A stretch of 64,000 nt of DNA from Icerya purchasi (Eukaryota > Arthropoda > Insecta > Hemiptera > Monophlebidae). Shown piece by piece: positions 11,583-22,439 of the stretch (the stretch's first letter is position 1; the number at the start of each line of letters is the position of its first letter). The notes under the pieces are model-generated. The model saw nothing but the letters and a program-made list of their open reading frames with translations. It did no database searches and was not told where the DNA came from. The stretch is taken from assembly GCA_039619475.1 (NCBI GenBank), contig CM077116.1, positions 25,989,191-26,053,190 on the forward strand, written 5' to 3'. The translations under genes were made by a program, and so were the position numbers.

Positions 11583-11880
11583 CATGGGCGTCGCCAGCGG
11601 GGGGCAGGGAGGGGCAGCTGCCCCCCTCCCCCCTGGAGCCTTGAAACTTTTTAATCAACTAGCATTGATGAGTATTCATAGGCGCGTAATCATGGACAAT
11701 TTGGAATTCTTGTGTTTTAATTACCATTTTATTCTTGTTTAATAAAATATTTTAAGCCTTTACAACTTATAAATTTTTTTTTCCCTACAACTCATATCCT
11801 CTTTCTATCATCTTGTCCCCCCCCTGGCGGCTGGCAACTCATCTTGCCCCTCCCTGGCTCATCGGCCGGCGACGCCTTGT
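11581..11880. mobile_element. GC-rich non-autonomous DNA element (MITE) in a (TA)n tract
   Basis: The roughly 300-bp insert begins TACATGGGCGTCGCC and ends GGCGACGCCTTGTA, giving imperfect terminal inverted repeats flanked by TA repeats. Each end also carries a strongly G- or C-rich subterminal block, CAGGGAGGGGCAGC and GCCCCTCCCTGG. It encodes nothing and sharply breaks the local AT-richness. It interrupts a LINE RT reading frame, so it arrived after that LINE copy. The superfamily is undetermined; TA flanks would suit a TA-target element but cannot be told from the microsatellite. Confidence 0.6.
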
Positions 11881-11889
11881 ATATATATA

Positions 11890-12002
11890 TATATATATAC
11901 ATATATAAATGATTTATGTAAATTAAGTGGGCATAGAAAAAATTTTTGTTACTTTACTGATAAGTTCACGTTATCGATATATTTTACAGAGATTAGTAAA
12001 TA
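11890..12002 (+). pseudogene. Jockey-like LINE RT fragment, 3' piece
   Basis: After the MITE the RT reading resumes as YINDLCKLSGHRKNFCYFTD, followed by KFTLS and a stop. The position after INDL corresponds to the catalytic F/YADD box, here degenerated to YFTDK. This confirms that the 11180-11545 fragment and this one are halves of one dead LINE. Confidence 0.6.
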
Positions 12003-12753
12003 AGGATTTATTATACGGCTGGTTAGTTAAAAGTAAGCTAATATCAAATGTAAACAAATTTAAATTTTTGGTATACAACCATCAGCCATAAAACCTCTGG
12101 GATATTTTCGAGAGATGGCGACAATTACCTGTTTTAAAATTATGCGGTAGTTGTGCGTCGGTACATTAGGTTAGAGATAATTACGCGTTTATCTACTGAC
12201 ACTGATCGGTGAGGCGGTATCCGGGACGCTCGTTGTCTGTTCACTGATAAAATGATAACGGTGATATAGACGACGAGCTATCCGGTTTTATTCCGGTAAA
12301 ACGTTAATCGCTCTTACTGTTACGGAAATATAGTTTAGCTGCTACGTTAATAATTTCGTTCAGACCTTTTTCCGATTATAATCGAGTACTTTTTTCGTCT
12401 GCCACGATTTTGACTGCACAAGGTGCGTCATATGTGTTTAAAAAATATCTGAATAACATTTGCAGTTTGTTTTATAAATTTATCGAAGAATAAATGTTGG
12501 TTACCGTTTAATCCTTGTTGAAAACTCGCGTTGCTGGTGAATTGGTAAAAATGGACGTTTTTTTAATAATTGCATGGAGCGTTTCTTCACTGGCGCCCGA
12601 AAGATCGCGTTAATACAAGAAAAGCGAAGAGCGGAGAAGACGAAAAATTCGTTAAAAATTTATCTTTACACAGGCAAATCCGTTACAAATTGGGCCCCGA
12701 ACAGCGGACATAATAAAGTGACCCAAGTGCCATTTGTCGTTGATAACGTATAA
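12003..12753. other. Non-coding stretch, CpG-richer from about 12100
   Basis: No ORF was recognised. From about 12110 the sequence has noticeably more CG dinucleotides than its surroundings. The 8-bp target duplication of the hAT element (ACGTATAA, 12746-12753) ends it. The sequence right of the hAT element (14323-14450) is similar in texture, so the two were probably contiguous. Confidence 0.4.
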
Positions 12754-13332
12754 CAGTGGTTCCCAAACTTTTATGATCGCGGAACCTTTATAAAATCAAT
12801 TTTATTTTATGGAACCTTTAATGCCAAATGGAAACTTAATAAGTAATTGTTGATATGTAAACAAAATTTGATTGTTTTCTTTTTACTTACAACTTTTACC
12901 ATGATTCCACATTCTATTAACTTATAATAAAAGGTATCGCAATTTCAAATATGTAAATAAAAGTTATTTAATAAAAATTTTTAAACAAATTAATGTGAAG
13001 AATGAAATTGTTTTACTGTTTTGCTAATAATGGTTTTAAGTTTAATATCCGACAGTTATACGCATACATCCGGAATAGCATACAATTCGCTTCTGAATTT
13101 ATTTTTCATTTATGCATAAGTTGAAAAGCATGTTTGCCATCTATACGTAGTTATAAAAGAAAGCAGAGTTAAAATAGCCTTCTTGGCTACTTCAGGGTAT
13201 TCATTTTTAATACTAACCCAAAACTCGTCGAGTAGCATTGCTTTAAATGTGTATTTTAAAGCAGTTGAACTCTGAATATGAATGAGTGATCATATTCCAG
13301 CATTGATGAAGTTTCAGATTCATTTTTATTGA

Positions 13333-13515
13333 TTAATGGATTTTGTACCCAGTCGATGTCATTATCGGTAATCGGAGCAAGTATTCTGATAAAGATTTTA
13401 ACAGGGTCGCCAAATGTTCACTAATGATGTTTTGAATTTCAGTTGATAATTCTATCATATTTTTTTGTAGAATTTCAGTTAAAAGTGGGAAACATTGAAC
13501 ATTGTTTTTTTCCAT
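13333..13515 (-). pseudogene. hAT transposase fragment (ZBED5/SCAND3-like)
   Basis: The 60-residue open segment includes CFPLLTEILQ and ELSTEIQNIISEHLATLLKS, a pattern from the middle of ZBED5/SCAND3-like hAT transposases. The C-terminal dimerisation region continues in other frames toward about 13000. Frame breaks make this a pseudogene within the hAT element at 12754-14322. Confidence 0.6.
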
Positions 13516-13752
13516 GCAAGAAATCCAGAAATTTAGTTTCCTTTTTAGAGCTGTTATTTTGTCGCTCGCAGTAAATATGGTTGTTGCTTTTCCTTATAAA
13601 GATTTCTACAAGATAAGCTAATTTTATAAGTTAAAATAGACCCGTTGTTATAAAAAAAGTTACTTTAAGCGAAAAAAAAACCTCACCAAAACATGAAAAA
13701 GGAACGCAGTTTCTTTGTGACTACTCATAAGGCTTATCAGCAGTGTATTTGA

Positions 13753-13756
<4 letters not shown>

Positions 13757-13785
<29 letters not shown>

Positions 13786-14124
13786 GGCGAGCCAGCGGCA
13801 TTGACCCAACAACAACAGAAATTAAGGAAGGGGTTAAATAAAGAGACGATTAGAAATAGAGCTTAGGAAAGATTGGAGTACAGGGATTATATTTGGAGAT
13901 GGAAAGGAAAGGACAAAGGAAGAATTATACGGAGCAGGAAGACCCAGTGCCAAGATTTTCGAGTACAGAACAAAGCGCTCGGAATCAAGGGCAGGACATT
14001 CAAAGAAGATGTGGTTTGCATCACATATGAGAGGAGAGATGGAATTATGAAGGGGACAATCGGGCGAATGGGACATGGAAAAACGAAAACGTGAAGAGGG
14101 TAAGTAAATAAGGAAGGGCTTCAT
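13757..14124 (-). pseudogene. LINE 3' end nested in hAT element
   Basis: The minus-strand reading ends an RNase H-bearing LINE ORF2: SPDCPLHNSISPLICDANHI, FFECPALDSERFVLYSKI, then ALGLPAPYNSSFVLSFPS. A T run of about 28 (13757-13784) marks the poly(A) tail, preceded on the minus strand by the family's GGCTCGCCC 3' terminus. The fragment is 5'-truncated, as usual for LINE insertions, and lies wholly inside the hAT element. Confidence 0.75.
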
Positions 14125-14330
14125 AATTTATTATTGAGCGAAATATATTAAAACAACACTTTTATTTTTTAATTTAAACGTTTTTTTCTTATCATCTTTT
14201 GGCTATTCCTATTTCTTTCCCGTTTTACGAAAAATTTCTGGCTTATTCTCTGTTTCCCAGTTTTTCTAGTTGAAAGGCAAACCCTGATGATTTTCCTGTG
14301 GAATCCACTTTGGGAACCGCTGACGTAGAA

Positions 14331-17300
14331 AGTTGTCATCGCCGGTGCAGTAGTCGTCGTAGCTGTTTATCGATAATCGATGAGATAAGTGATTTTATTG
14401 TGTATTCGTTTATCGGTTTTGTATTCCTAGTTCCGATTTTATTCTGAATACGTAACATACGAGTACATCAATAAAAATTATAGAGAATAAATAATACAAG
14501 ATATTGATAAAAAAAACAAAAAACTAGTCAAACTACTCCTCGATAATTACGGAGAATTGGCTATATGAAATGGAAATATTGATTGTTTAATATAGACTAA
14601 TGGTGAGCCATTCAAGTGATTTTTTGTATTTATTCGCAGCTCCGATTTTGTTTTACAAAAAAAAAAGAAAAAATTTATATAGATACGTGACGCTACATTA
14701 GAATAATACGAAAAATACGTAGATAAATCTAGTTAGAACGGTTTTCGCAGGGGAAAAAATGTAGAACACACTTTGTCGTGGTATTCGCTCTAGTACATAA
14801 TTAAATTTCATTGCCAATAATTTGATTGTCTTAAGTTGATTTCCGTGGATTCTGTTTGTTTATATTCTTTCAGTTCCGTGTGTATCTACCTGTCCATTTC
14901 TTAATTTATCCAGCGTGTTGTCATAGTTTAAATATTCCTCAATAAACTGATCCATTCGACGCGATTAACTCTCGATAAATTAGATTTCTTTGTTTTGAAT
15001 TTAGTATTATGTAAATGGGAATTATGGTTATCTTTAATTTACCTTACGGAATGAAACATCATATTTGACTGAACTTGTTTTTATTATAAATTGATCAATT
15101 TTAGATAAAATACCCCATAATTTTATGGATAAAACATGTATACTATTTATGAAGGAAAATTATGTAAGCATCTCGAAAAATTTCTTTTTGAAAAGTTCGG
15201 AATGTAGCTAAACGATTGTTAAAACTGTATTATTCCGTATACTGTTTTTGCATTGATAAGAAGTTGAAAGTGATAGTACGTATATTATTTTAAACTCAAT
15301 ATGCAGAATTTGACTCGAATCAATTTATTTTTAAATTTTTTAAAATATTAAAAAAAATTATAAATTGACTCAGTCATGTTTAATTTTTGACAAAAAAAAA
15401 AAATGGTTTTCCTAAAGAACTATCGTGTACATAGCAAATTTTTAAAATTACATTTAATTATTGCTTTAATTCAAAAAATGAAGCTCTGTCATACCTTCTT
15501 AAATATTTTATTTCAAATTTAGCATCATTTATTTTTCCGAAAATATATTAGTCAAATAGGTGTGCTACCATGCTATTTAATGGCACAAATTTTTAAATTA
15601 TTCTCTCATCTTCTTTATTAACGAGTGAGAAAAAACTTGTTGAATATTGTTATTTTATTCGGTAAAATTGTGTATATGACAATTTAAAAAAAAAAAATTG
15701 TTTAGTAGTAATTTTCTGTTAATTTATTGGTATTAATAAGATTCGTAATTTTTTACTTTTATATTACCACTAAATTTTTTACTCTTATTAAATAGTAATA
15801 AGTATATCACTATAATAAATTTTGTTACAATATATGTCTAGCATTTTATTTTTTCTTCTGTGATTATATATCCTTATAGCCTATGCCTATTCTGACACTG
15901 ACGAATACAATTTATTTTGTTGACTGATCTACCAAAGTAATTATAAAGCAATCATTGTGTTTTCGATATTTGAAATGAAATAAGCATCATACTTTAAATA
16001 CAGAGGTTGCGATTATGAAGATAAGGTTCATTGTGTACAGTAAGCCAGCGACAATAAAAAAAATCAATTTTCGGTTGTCTCCGCTTTCTTAGACTTCTCT
16101 CTGTCTGATTATTTTAGAATTTGTGAGACCTGGGAACAAACCCAAGTTTAATAATCCATGATCTTAATTATTAAACTACACATGTAATTTACATGGAGTC
16201 TGAAAATTATAGCATTACATACTCCGTCATTTTGCATCGTAAAATCTCTTGTAAAACGATGAATTACAGTTTAAAAAAAATTAACTACAACAATTTTTTT
16301 ACTAATAATAAAATAATGTTTTTTTATTTTCTTAATATATGTAACGGGTACGCAAAAAAAAAAAAAATATATATATATATATACATGTATTTAAATAAAA
16401 CTATTAAAAGCAATCTGATCTGCAATTAATCATAAAATATTACAGCATATACGAGTTTAAGAATCCAGCAATTCGTGTTAACGCACCGCTTTCCTTACAT
16501 ACATACGTTACTATTTCCTTATTGGCTGTCTTGAGATCACTATTTAAATATAAAATAATTTTTGAAGTTTATTAGTGTGTATAGCTTATACAAAAATAAA
16601 ATAATATTAATTGTAAACCGCGGTAGGAACTTTAAATTTTACAAACATTTTTTTTTCTTAATTTTGTTGGGTTTTTTAGCGGCAGACGATTACACTTATC
16701 TCAATGGGGAAAATAGATGAAAAGAAAGAAAAGGAAATGGAAAGAAAAGTTATTCAGAGAAGAGTTGAGGTGGTTGAAACTAATGAGAGGATGAAAAAAG
16801 TAGTTTGTAGGTTAGAATCTGTAAAACTGGTAATCTAGGGAAAAGAAAAGCTTAGACAGACTAGGAAAGAAGAGCCCTTCTGTTCTTTTTAGATATTTAC
16901 ATATTTTGCGTTAGACAGCAGCTACATAAAATCGTATGCACAATAATCAACGTAGAGGAAAAGGATTCCCATACAGCTATAGAGCCGCGACTGTAGAGCT
17001 GTATCCATAATTTGAACCGCAAAAAGAAAAATGAATGATCATTTAGTTTTAAGCAGAAGCTGCAGAGAAGACAAACTTATAATATATTAATGAAATGAAA
17101 GGGAGTAACTATTTGTATAAATGAATGATTGGAATTCTCTGTTATTGGTCTAGGTACACCACTTGGATAAGAACCACCATGGCTACCAGTTGTATGTATA
17201 AAGAGTTCTGCAATGCATTAGGCCAAAGTGGTAAATGAACAAAAATACCAGGGAATAAGAAGAAACTGATCGAATTAATCAAATGTCACTGCGGCGATGT

Positions 17301-17400
17301 TTCAAGGAATAAAATTTAGCAATGGTGGGAATAACTATGGTAGATAAGATTTGATAGGTAGGTATAATGAACGAGGATTCATAAAGAAAATATTATAGAA
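14331..17400. other. AT-rich sequence without recognisable genes
   Basis: Apart from a CpG-richer start (to about 14450) and a TA microsatellite near 16365-16385, I see homopolymer-rich non-coding DNA. Short ORFs such as 16193-16429 are low-complexity and lack family motifs. Confidence 0.5.
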
Positions 17401-17438
17401 AGATTTTCAATTTTCAAACGGAATCTTTTCGGCTGCAC

Positions 17439-17696
17439 TTAGCAATTCAGATAAAAGAAATCGCTGACAAGACGCTTAGAAACGACAGTTGAAGGAGCAA
17501 GATAGTCTGCTTCCTTATTACGTTTAATACTAGTATGCCAAGGACTGAAAGGAAGCTTATATGGAATGAATATGAGCGAAATAGGGCAGCAATTTATCGA
17601 CTGAACATATAGGATAATTGAATCTGAAGAAGGACCATAGTATAGAGAGGACGTATAATTAAAGAAAATTTTAGAATCAGATATCAAAAGAAACAT
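17439..17696 (-). pseudogene. LINE RNase H domain fragment
   Basis: The reading starts LLISDSKIFF and runs to PFSPWHTSIKRNKEADYLAP. The ISDSK motif, a tryptophan-containing PWHTSIKRN loop and the following EADYLA correspond to the third and fourth catalytic blocks of LINE-type RNase H. No upstream domain is attached. It is probably the same family as the 27270-28301 copy, but more decayed. Confidence 0.6.
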
Positions 17697-18189
17697 TTAA
17701 TGGTACACTGCAAATGACTCTGTGTGCGGTAAATAGAGCAGAATTATGACAATTTAAATGTACTTGAATAATTAAGGGTGAAAATGGAGATAGATGTACC
17801 CACAGCAGTTTGGGGTAGATTAGTTATTTAGGAGTTAGTATTTAGTCACATGACCACACATCTTTTTACTGCTGGTCATCGGGTAATAGTTAATCATTAT
17901 GCTGATGTATTCTATAACAACTACAATCATTTTCCCATTGTGTACATATGTTTGCAGTGTTATGAACACAAAAACATCATAGTCTAGTAGCTCCCAAACT
18001 TCCTTGCATTCTAAATGCTTTCTCTGCAGATACCTTTGCGTGAATTCTACCATCAGTAACAGCACTCGAATATAACAGGGGTTAGAGGGAGGCTTTAACT
18101 AACTAATTTTAATAATTTTTCTAACCCATCCTAAGTTGTTTCATATATTTTCATGTTTCCAATATATTTTTGACGATACATTTATCATT

Positions 18190-18790
18190 GTGTAACCAGG
18201 GTTTTGATGGTCATTTTGTCAGACCGTGAAGCTTTGAGTAAACGGCACCGACATCAGATTTTGAAAGCCTTTAATTTTTGTTTATCTTGTACAGACAGTG
18301 CTCATGTTTCAGCTCCATATAAGGTCACTGGCCAAACATACGCTTTTATTATACATTTCCATATACGTAGGGGCATACTTTGTCGCATAATCAGAGTTAT
18401 CTTTTTCATGAATGCTGCTTTCACGATTGCAATTTTGGCTGAAATTTCTTTATGTCATGATATATCTTCCATAATCCACTGTCCTAAATATTTAAATACC
18501 TTCACCTTCCAGTTTTATATTAACCCCTTTAGAGTAGTTATTGGTTGGCTGTTTTTATTTTTCCATCTTACAAGCACACTTTATTTCATGTACACATTTT
18601 TCATTAAATACCTAATTTTCAGATTTTATTCATAAGTTCTAACTCTTTTCTGGCATATAATACGAACTCTATGGGTAATGCCAATTCTTGGCGCTCTATG
18701 TTTGGGTAATGCTTTCATTGCTACTTTTGATTCTTCTAAAAGTATCGGACTATCTTCTTTTACTCCAGTTTGTTTCATGACCTATTGAAT
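18190..18790 (-). pseudogene. LINE RT C-terminal fragment, RTE/CR1-like
   Basis: On the minus strand I read ILLEESKVAMKALPKHRAPR near 18740, resembling the 'NKAPG' start of an RT. A deletion is followed by VFKYLGQWIMEDIS (about 18500), then AKIAIVKAAFMKKITLIMRQ and KAYVWPVTLYGAET (about 18330). That order, FKYLG...AK.AF...K.YVW..LLYG.ETW, is the classic end of the RT and linker in RTE/CR1-type LINEs. Several stops make it dead. The open plus-strand frame at 18204-18635 is the shadow of this coding sequence. Confidence 0.65.
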
Positions 18791-19333
18791 ACTCTTTATT
18801 ATTTGAATATTCTCAGTTTGATAAAGCTCTAATACATATTGGCATTATCATTCCATTTATATGTCTTATTGAACCATCTCCATTTTCAGCATGCAAGCCT
18901 TGTGCTCTGAATGGCTACTAAGTAATATAACATGTTTACGTAATAGTTCATTCGATTTTTACGTTTAATTCTTCCAGTTTTTCATACTGATTGTTTCGCT
19001 AGCTTTTTTTTCTACTCAATATTGTTTAGTGATGCGATTTTTAAGTTTTACATATTTACACCGCGATGAAATATTTGTTTTTTATCCATTTATTTTAATA
19101 CATGTTGCGTTTTTCATGACTTTTTACTTATTTATTGTTTGTATTCTGAAATTTGTGCTACTGCATATTTCACATACATTTAATCAAAATAGCCACAGTA
19201 CTAATTTTTACTAGGGTTTTACTCATGTTCTCATTTAAAAATAACTAGCGAGATGTTACGCATATGGATAACCAGAGCGGACAACTGATAACGTTTACCG
19301 GGTTATCTATTATAATTATATGTTTCAAAGTTA
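18791..19333. other. AT-rich non-coding sequence
   Basis: No motif-bearing ORF was found. The 61-residue hydrophobic reading at 19029-19214 is Phe/Leu/Ile-rich without recognisable domains. Confidence 0.45.
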
Positions 19334-19404
19334 ATATTTGATCTGTTCTAATCAAAACTGATTAGCCCACCAAAATGTATCATTGATTAGAACAGATCGA
19401 ATAT
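19334..19404. repeat. 21-bp snap-back hairpin
   Basis: The arms 19334-19354 (ATATTTGATCTGTTCTAATCA) and 19384-19404 pair at 20 of 21 positions around a 29-bp loop. The hairpin lies about 20 bp outside the left end of the long-TIR transposon at 19423. Confidence 0.65.
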
Positions 19405-19422
19405 AAAGGGTCTAGCCGGATA

Positions 19423-22415
19423 AAATGTCCAAATCGGTCCTTAAGTCATTTGGAAAAGTAATTATATCATTATGTCCGGCATCAATAGAACGCCGATTCC
19501 CAAATTTTTAAACCCCTAAACCTTCATAGGGCTCTATAGGTCCCGATTTTGTGATTTTTAGTTTATTTTACAATATATCTTTCAGCTTTTGAACTTGGAA
19601 ATTTTTCCCATTCAAATTGTGCTGGATTCCAAGCTCTACGCAGTGGTTCTACTTTTAAAAAAATTGGGGCGAAATTCAAATTTTTATAGCGCTTAAAAAA
19701 TTTTAAAACTCGATTTCTTGAAAAACAAAATATTCTCGTATCTAAAAAAAATATTTTATTGAATTTTTTCTCTAAAAATATGTATAAATTTTTTCAGATT
19801 TTGCAAAAGTGGTGGAACGTACTCAAAAAACCTAAAAACCGCATATTTTCGATTTTTTGATCATAGTCAAGCCTTTAAGTCTTTCCTGGTAACCTACTTG
19901 ATACTCCAAATGCCATTTCTGACTTTATTCTATACTACCAAGATGATAAAACTTGTTTCTGTAGGGGCGCTTCACAGTAGAGTATTATTAAACCAATCAT
20001 TATCGAACAATCTAATTAATAAGTCTTAACGGCTTCGTGTATTAATACCGATTCTCAAGATTGATCATCATATTTCTATACATTTAGTCGATGATCGACC
20101 ACTTTTCGTCGTTTATTTGTATATCAGAAATTAATTTTAATTTCAAATCACACACTTTCACCCAGAAACATTACTATAAATCTCTTTTGATTTAGCATTA
20201 TAATAGTTTAATGGGATGTTTTTTTCCCAATCGCATTAGTTATTTTTGTGGATTTATAAAAATTTTTAAAGATATATCTACTAAATATATAGTTTTTTTT
20301 TTGGGAGGGGGTTATATGAAGACAAACCGTCAGCCATTATATAAAAATATAGTTATAGGAGCAATTATAAAAATCATGAAGCTATATATTTTGCTTGATA
20401 CTGGCGCTGTAGTCAACTTTGCGATCGCGAATGTGATCGAAACACGTACAATCAACAATTGAAACGCTCTGTCGTGTTGTGGCTAATTTTGAAAACACAA
20501 TGGATGGCAACAACGAATGATAACATTAAATGCTATATTCATACCCAAGGTGTTTCCAGACAAGATGTCCGTGCTGATTACTAACATTTGTTAATCACAG
20601 TCACCATGTCTACTACAAATGTTGGCGAAAAATGCGCAAGTTGTGGTGTATCCAAAAAAAAAAGATGGTCGGATCGAAAGAAATTGTCAGTACAGGCGAT
20701 GAAAAGCCAATACTTCCTCAGGTTGTTTTGCTAAGACAATTATAGTTGGTGATATTCTATGTAGCAGTTGCAGTGGCATTGCTCGTCTTACAAAGTCAAA
20801 ACAACGAAAACTTCAAGAAGCACAAAAGGTGGTAATAACTCCGCAATCCGAAAGTCAAGAGTCCAGTACATCTTCAGAACCACTATCATAGCCAGCTGAA
20901 AACGATCCACCTTATCAACCACCAAAAAAGAAAAAAGTTGAAAAAGAAATTATTGAGTTATCTTTTAGAAGAGTAGTTTGTACGCACAATTATTGTTTTC
21001 TGAGTGAACATAGTTCTGGATTCGTTGTGGTTCCTTTTGAAGCGCGTCAAGAAGTTTTTATTGAGAAACAAATATTTATCGGAAAGGATAATCGATACTG
21101 TCAAAATCATTTAACAAAGAAACGATTTTAACAGATGAAATAGAAAGTTTAAGAAGAGTTTCACATTCGAGTTCTGTAACGGCTGCAGATATAACTGAAT
21201 TATTTAAAAGTGTAACTTCAGATCGAGAATTACACGATAGAATCGGTTTGTCAGCAGAAAAAGCTAACAGGTCCTGCTGTGCCACGATGATTCGAGAGAT
21301 TGTGGAAGCTGTACATGGGGCTGTAGCTCAAAAACATACGTTTCTTCATCTTAGATAATCGTTGCCTAGCTGAAGCTGGTCTCTACGGTAAGATTGTTTG
21401 CTTTTTAATAAATAAATTTGGAAAACGATTAGTCTCGTCGAAGGCTTCTTCAGATGAAGAGATATTGAATTAGATTTTTTCAAAAGATAGCAAAGAAAAC
21501 AGTTTAGCTACAGAAGTGCAATCAGAAAGATGGAGCAGAAGAAGTAGTTTGTTTGAAAAATTTAAGCTTTCCGATGTGCTCGGGAAATGGATCTAGTAAA
21601 GATATTTACTGGAACTTATCAGTTGCAACAACTAATATCTTACTTAGCTGAAATGATAGATCAGAAAGTTGAAATATATTTAAGGTATTTCAAAGCATCA
21701 GTTGATATTCTCAAAATATAAGTGAGATCTAGGCACATGGAAACCACATTTTACAACTGCTACGTCCATTATAAAACCAGATACGAATACACGAAGCCGT
21801 TAAGACTTATTAATCAGATTGTTCGATAATATGGTTTTTATTGGTTTCATAATACTCGACTGTGAAGCGCCCCTACAGAAACAAGTTTTATCATCTTGGT
21901 AGTATAGAATAAAGTCAGAAATGGCATTTGGAGTATCAAGTAGGTTACCAGGAAAGACTTAAAGGCTTGACTATGATCAAAAAATCGAAAATATGCGGTT
22001 TTTAGGTTTTTTGAGTACGTTCCACCACTTTTGCAAAATCTGAAAAAATTTATACATATTTTTAGAGAAAAAATTCAATAAAATATTTTTTTTTAGATAC
22101 GAGTATATTTTGTTTTTCAAGAAATCGAGTTTTAAAATTTTTTAAGCGCTATACAAATTTGAATTTCGCCCCAATTTTTTTAAAAGTAGAACCACTGTGT
22201 AGAGCTTGGAATCCAGCACAATTTGAAGGGGAAAAATTTCCAAGCTCAAAAGCTGAAAGATATATTGCAAAATAAACTAAAAATCACAAAATCGGGACCT
22301 ATAGAGCCCTATGAGGGTTTAGGGGTTTAAAAATTTGGGAATCGGCGTTCTATTGATGCCGAACATAATGATATAATTACTTTTCCAAATGACTTAAGGA
22401 CCGATTTGGACATTT
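19423..22415 (+). mobile_element. DNA transposon with ~620-bp terminal inverted repeats
   Basis: The left arm (19423 to about 20043) and the right arm (about 21786 to 22415) are near-identical in inverse orientation, from AAATGTCCAAATCGG at the tips to GGCTTCGTGTAT at the inner edge. They differ by a few substitutions and small indels. The 1.7-kb core carries a broken plus-strand gene. Neither a clean target duplication nor the superfamily could be fixed. Long arms with this zinc-rich protein hint at a PIF/ISL2EU-like element. Confidence 0.8.
20606..21356 (+). pseudogene. Transposase-like gene remnant, Zn-binding N-terminus
   Basis: An ATG at 20606 opens GEKCASCGVSKKKRWSDRKK. A frameshift near 20730 leads to GDILCSSCSGIARLTKSK, giving a CxxC...CxxC pattern. 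After one stop, a lysine-rich segment ([10 protein letters not shown]) precedes [27 protein letters not shown] and a YCQNHL motif. Another frameshift gives ADITELFKSVTSDRELHDRI. Cys pairs followed by an 'VP..AR..VF...IF' block occur, as I recall, in N-termini of PIF/ISL2EU-like DDE transposases. Further downstream (about 21590-21750) FTGTYQLQQ...SYLAE and VRSRH are readable. The superfamily call is tentative, and the gene is broken in several places. Confidence 0.5.
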
Positions 22416-22439
22416 AGATTTATGCGAAACTAATTTATT

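Larger units (their letters stand above)
12754..14322 (-). mobile_element. hAT transposon remnant with 8-bp target duplication
   Basis: The left end CAGTGGTTCCCAAACTTTT and the right end CCACTTTGGGAACCGCTG are imperfect terminal inverted repeats of hAT type. They are flanked by ACGTATAA (12746-12753) and ACGTAGAA (14323-14330), 7 of 8 matching, as expected for hAT. On the minus strand between about 13520 and 13000 I read decayed transposase of the ZBED5/SCAND3 type: FPLLTEIL, IELSTEIQNIISEHLATL, then WVQNPFINKNE, FWVSIKNEYPEVAKKA and TTYRWQTCFS. Frameshifts make it inactive. A LINE 3' fragment is inserted within it. Confidence 0.8.

Noticed and set aside
18204..18635. 143-codon plus-strand ORF with hydrophobic segments, possibly a membrane protein
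   Set aside because: The opposite strand carries clear LINE RT motifs (KAYVWPVTLYGAET), so this frame is a shadow.
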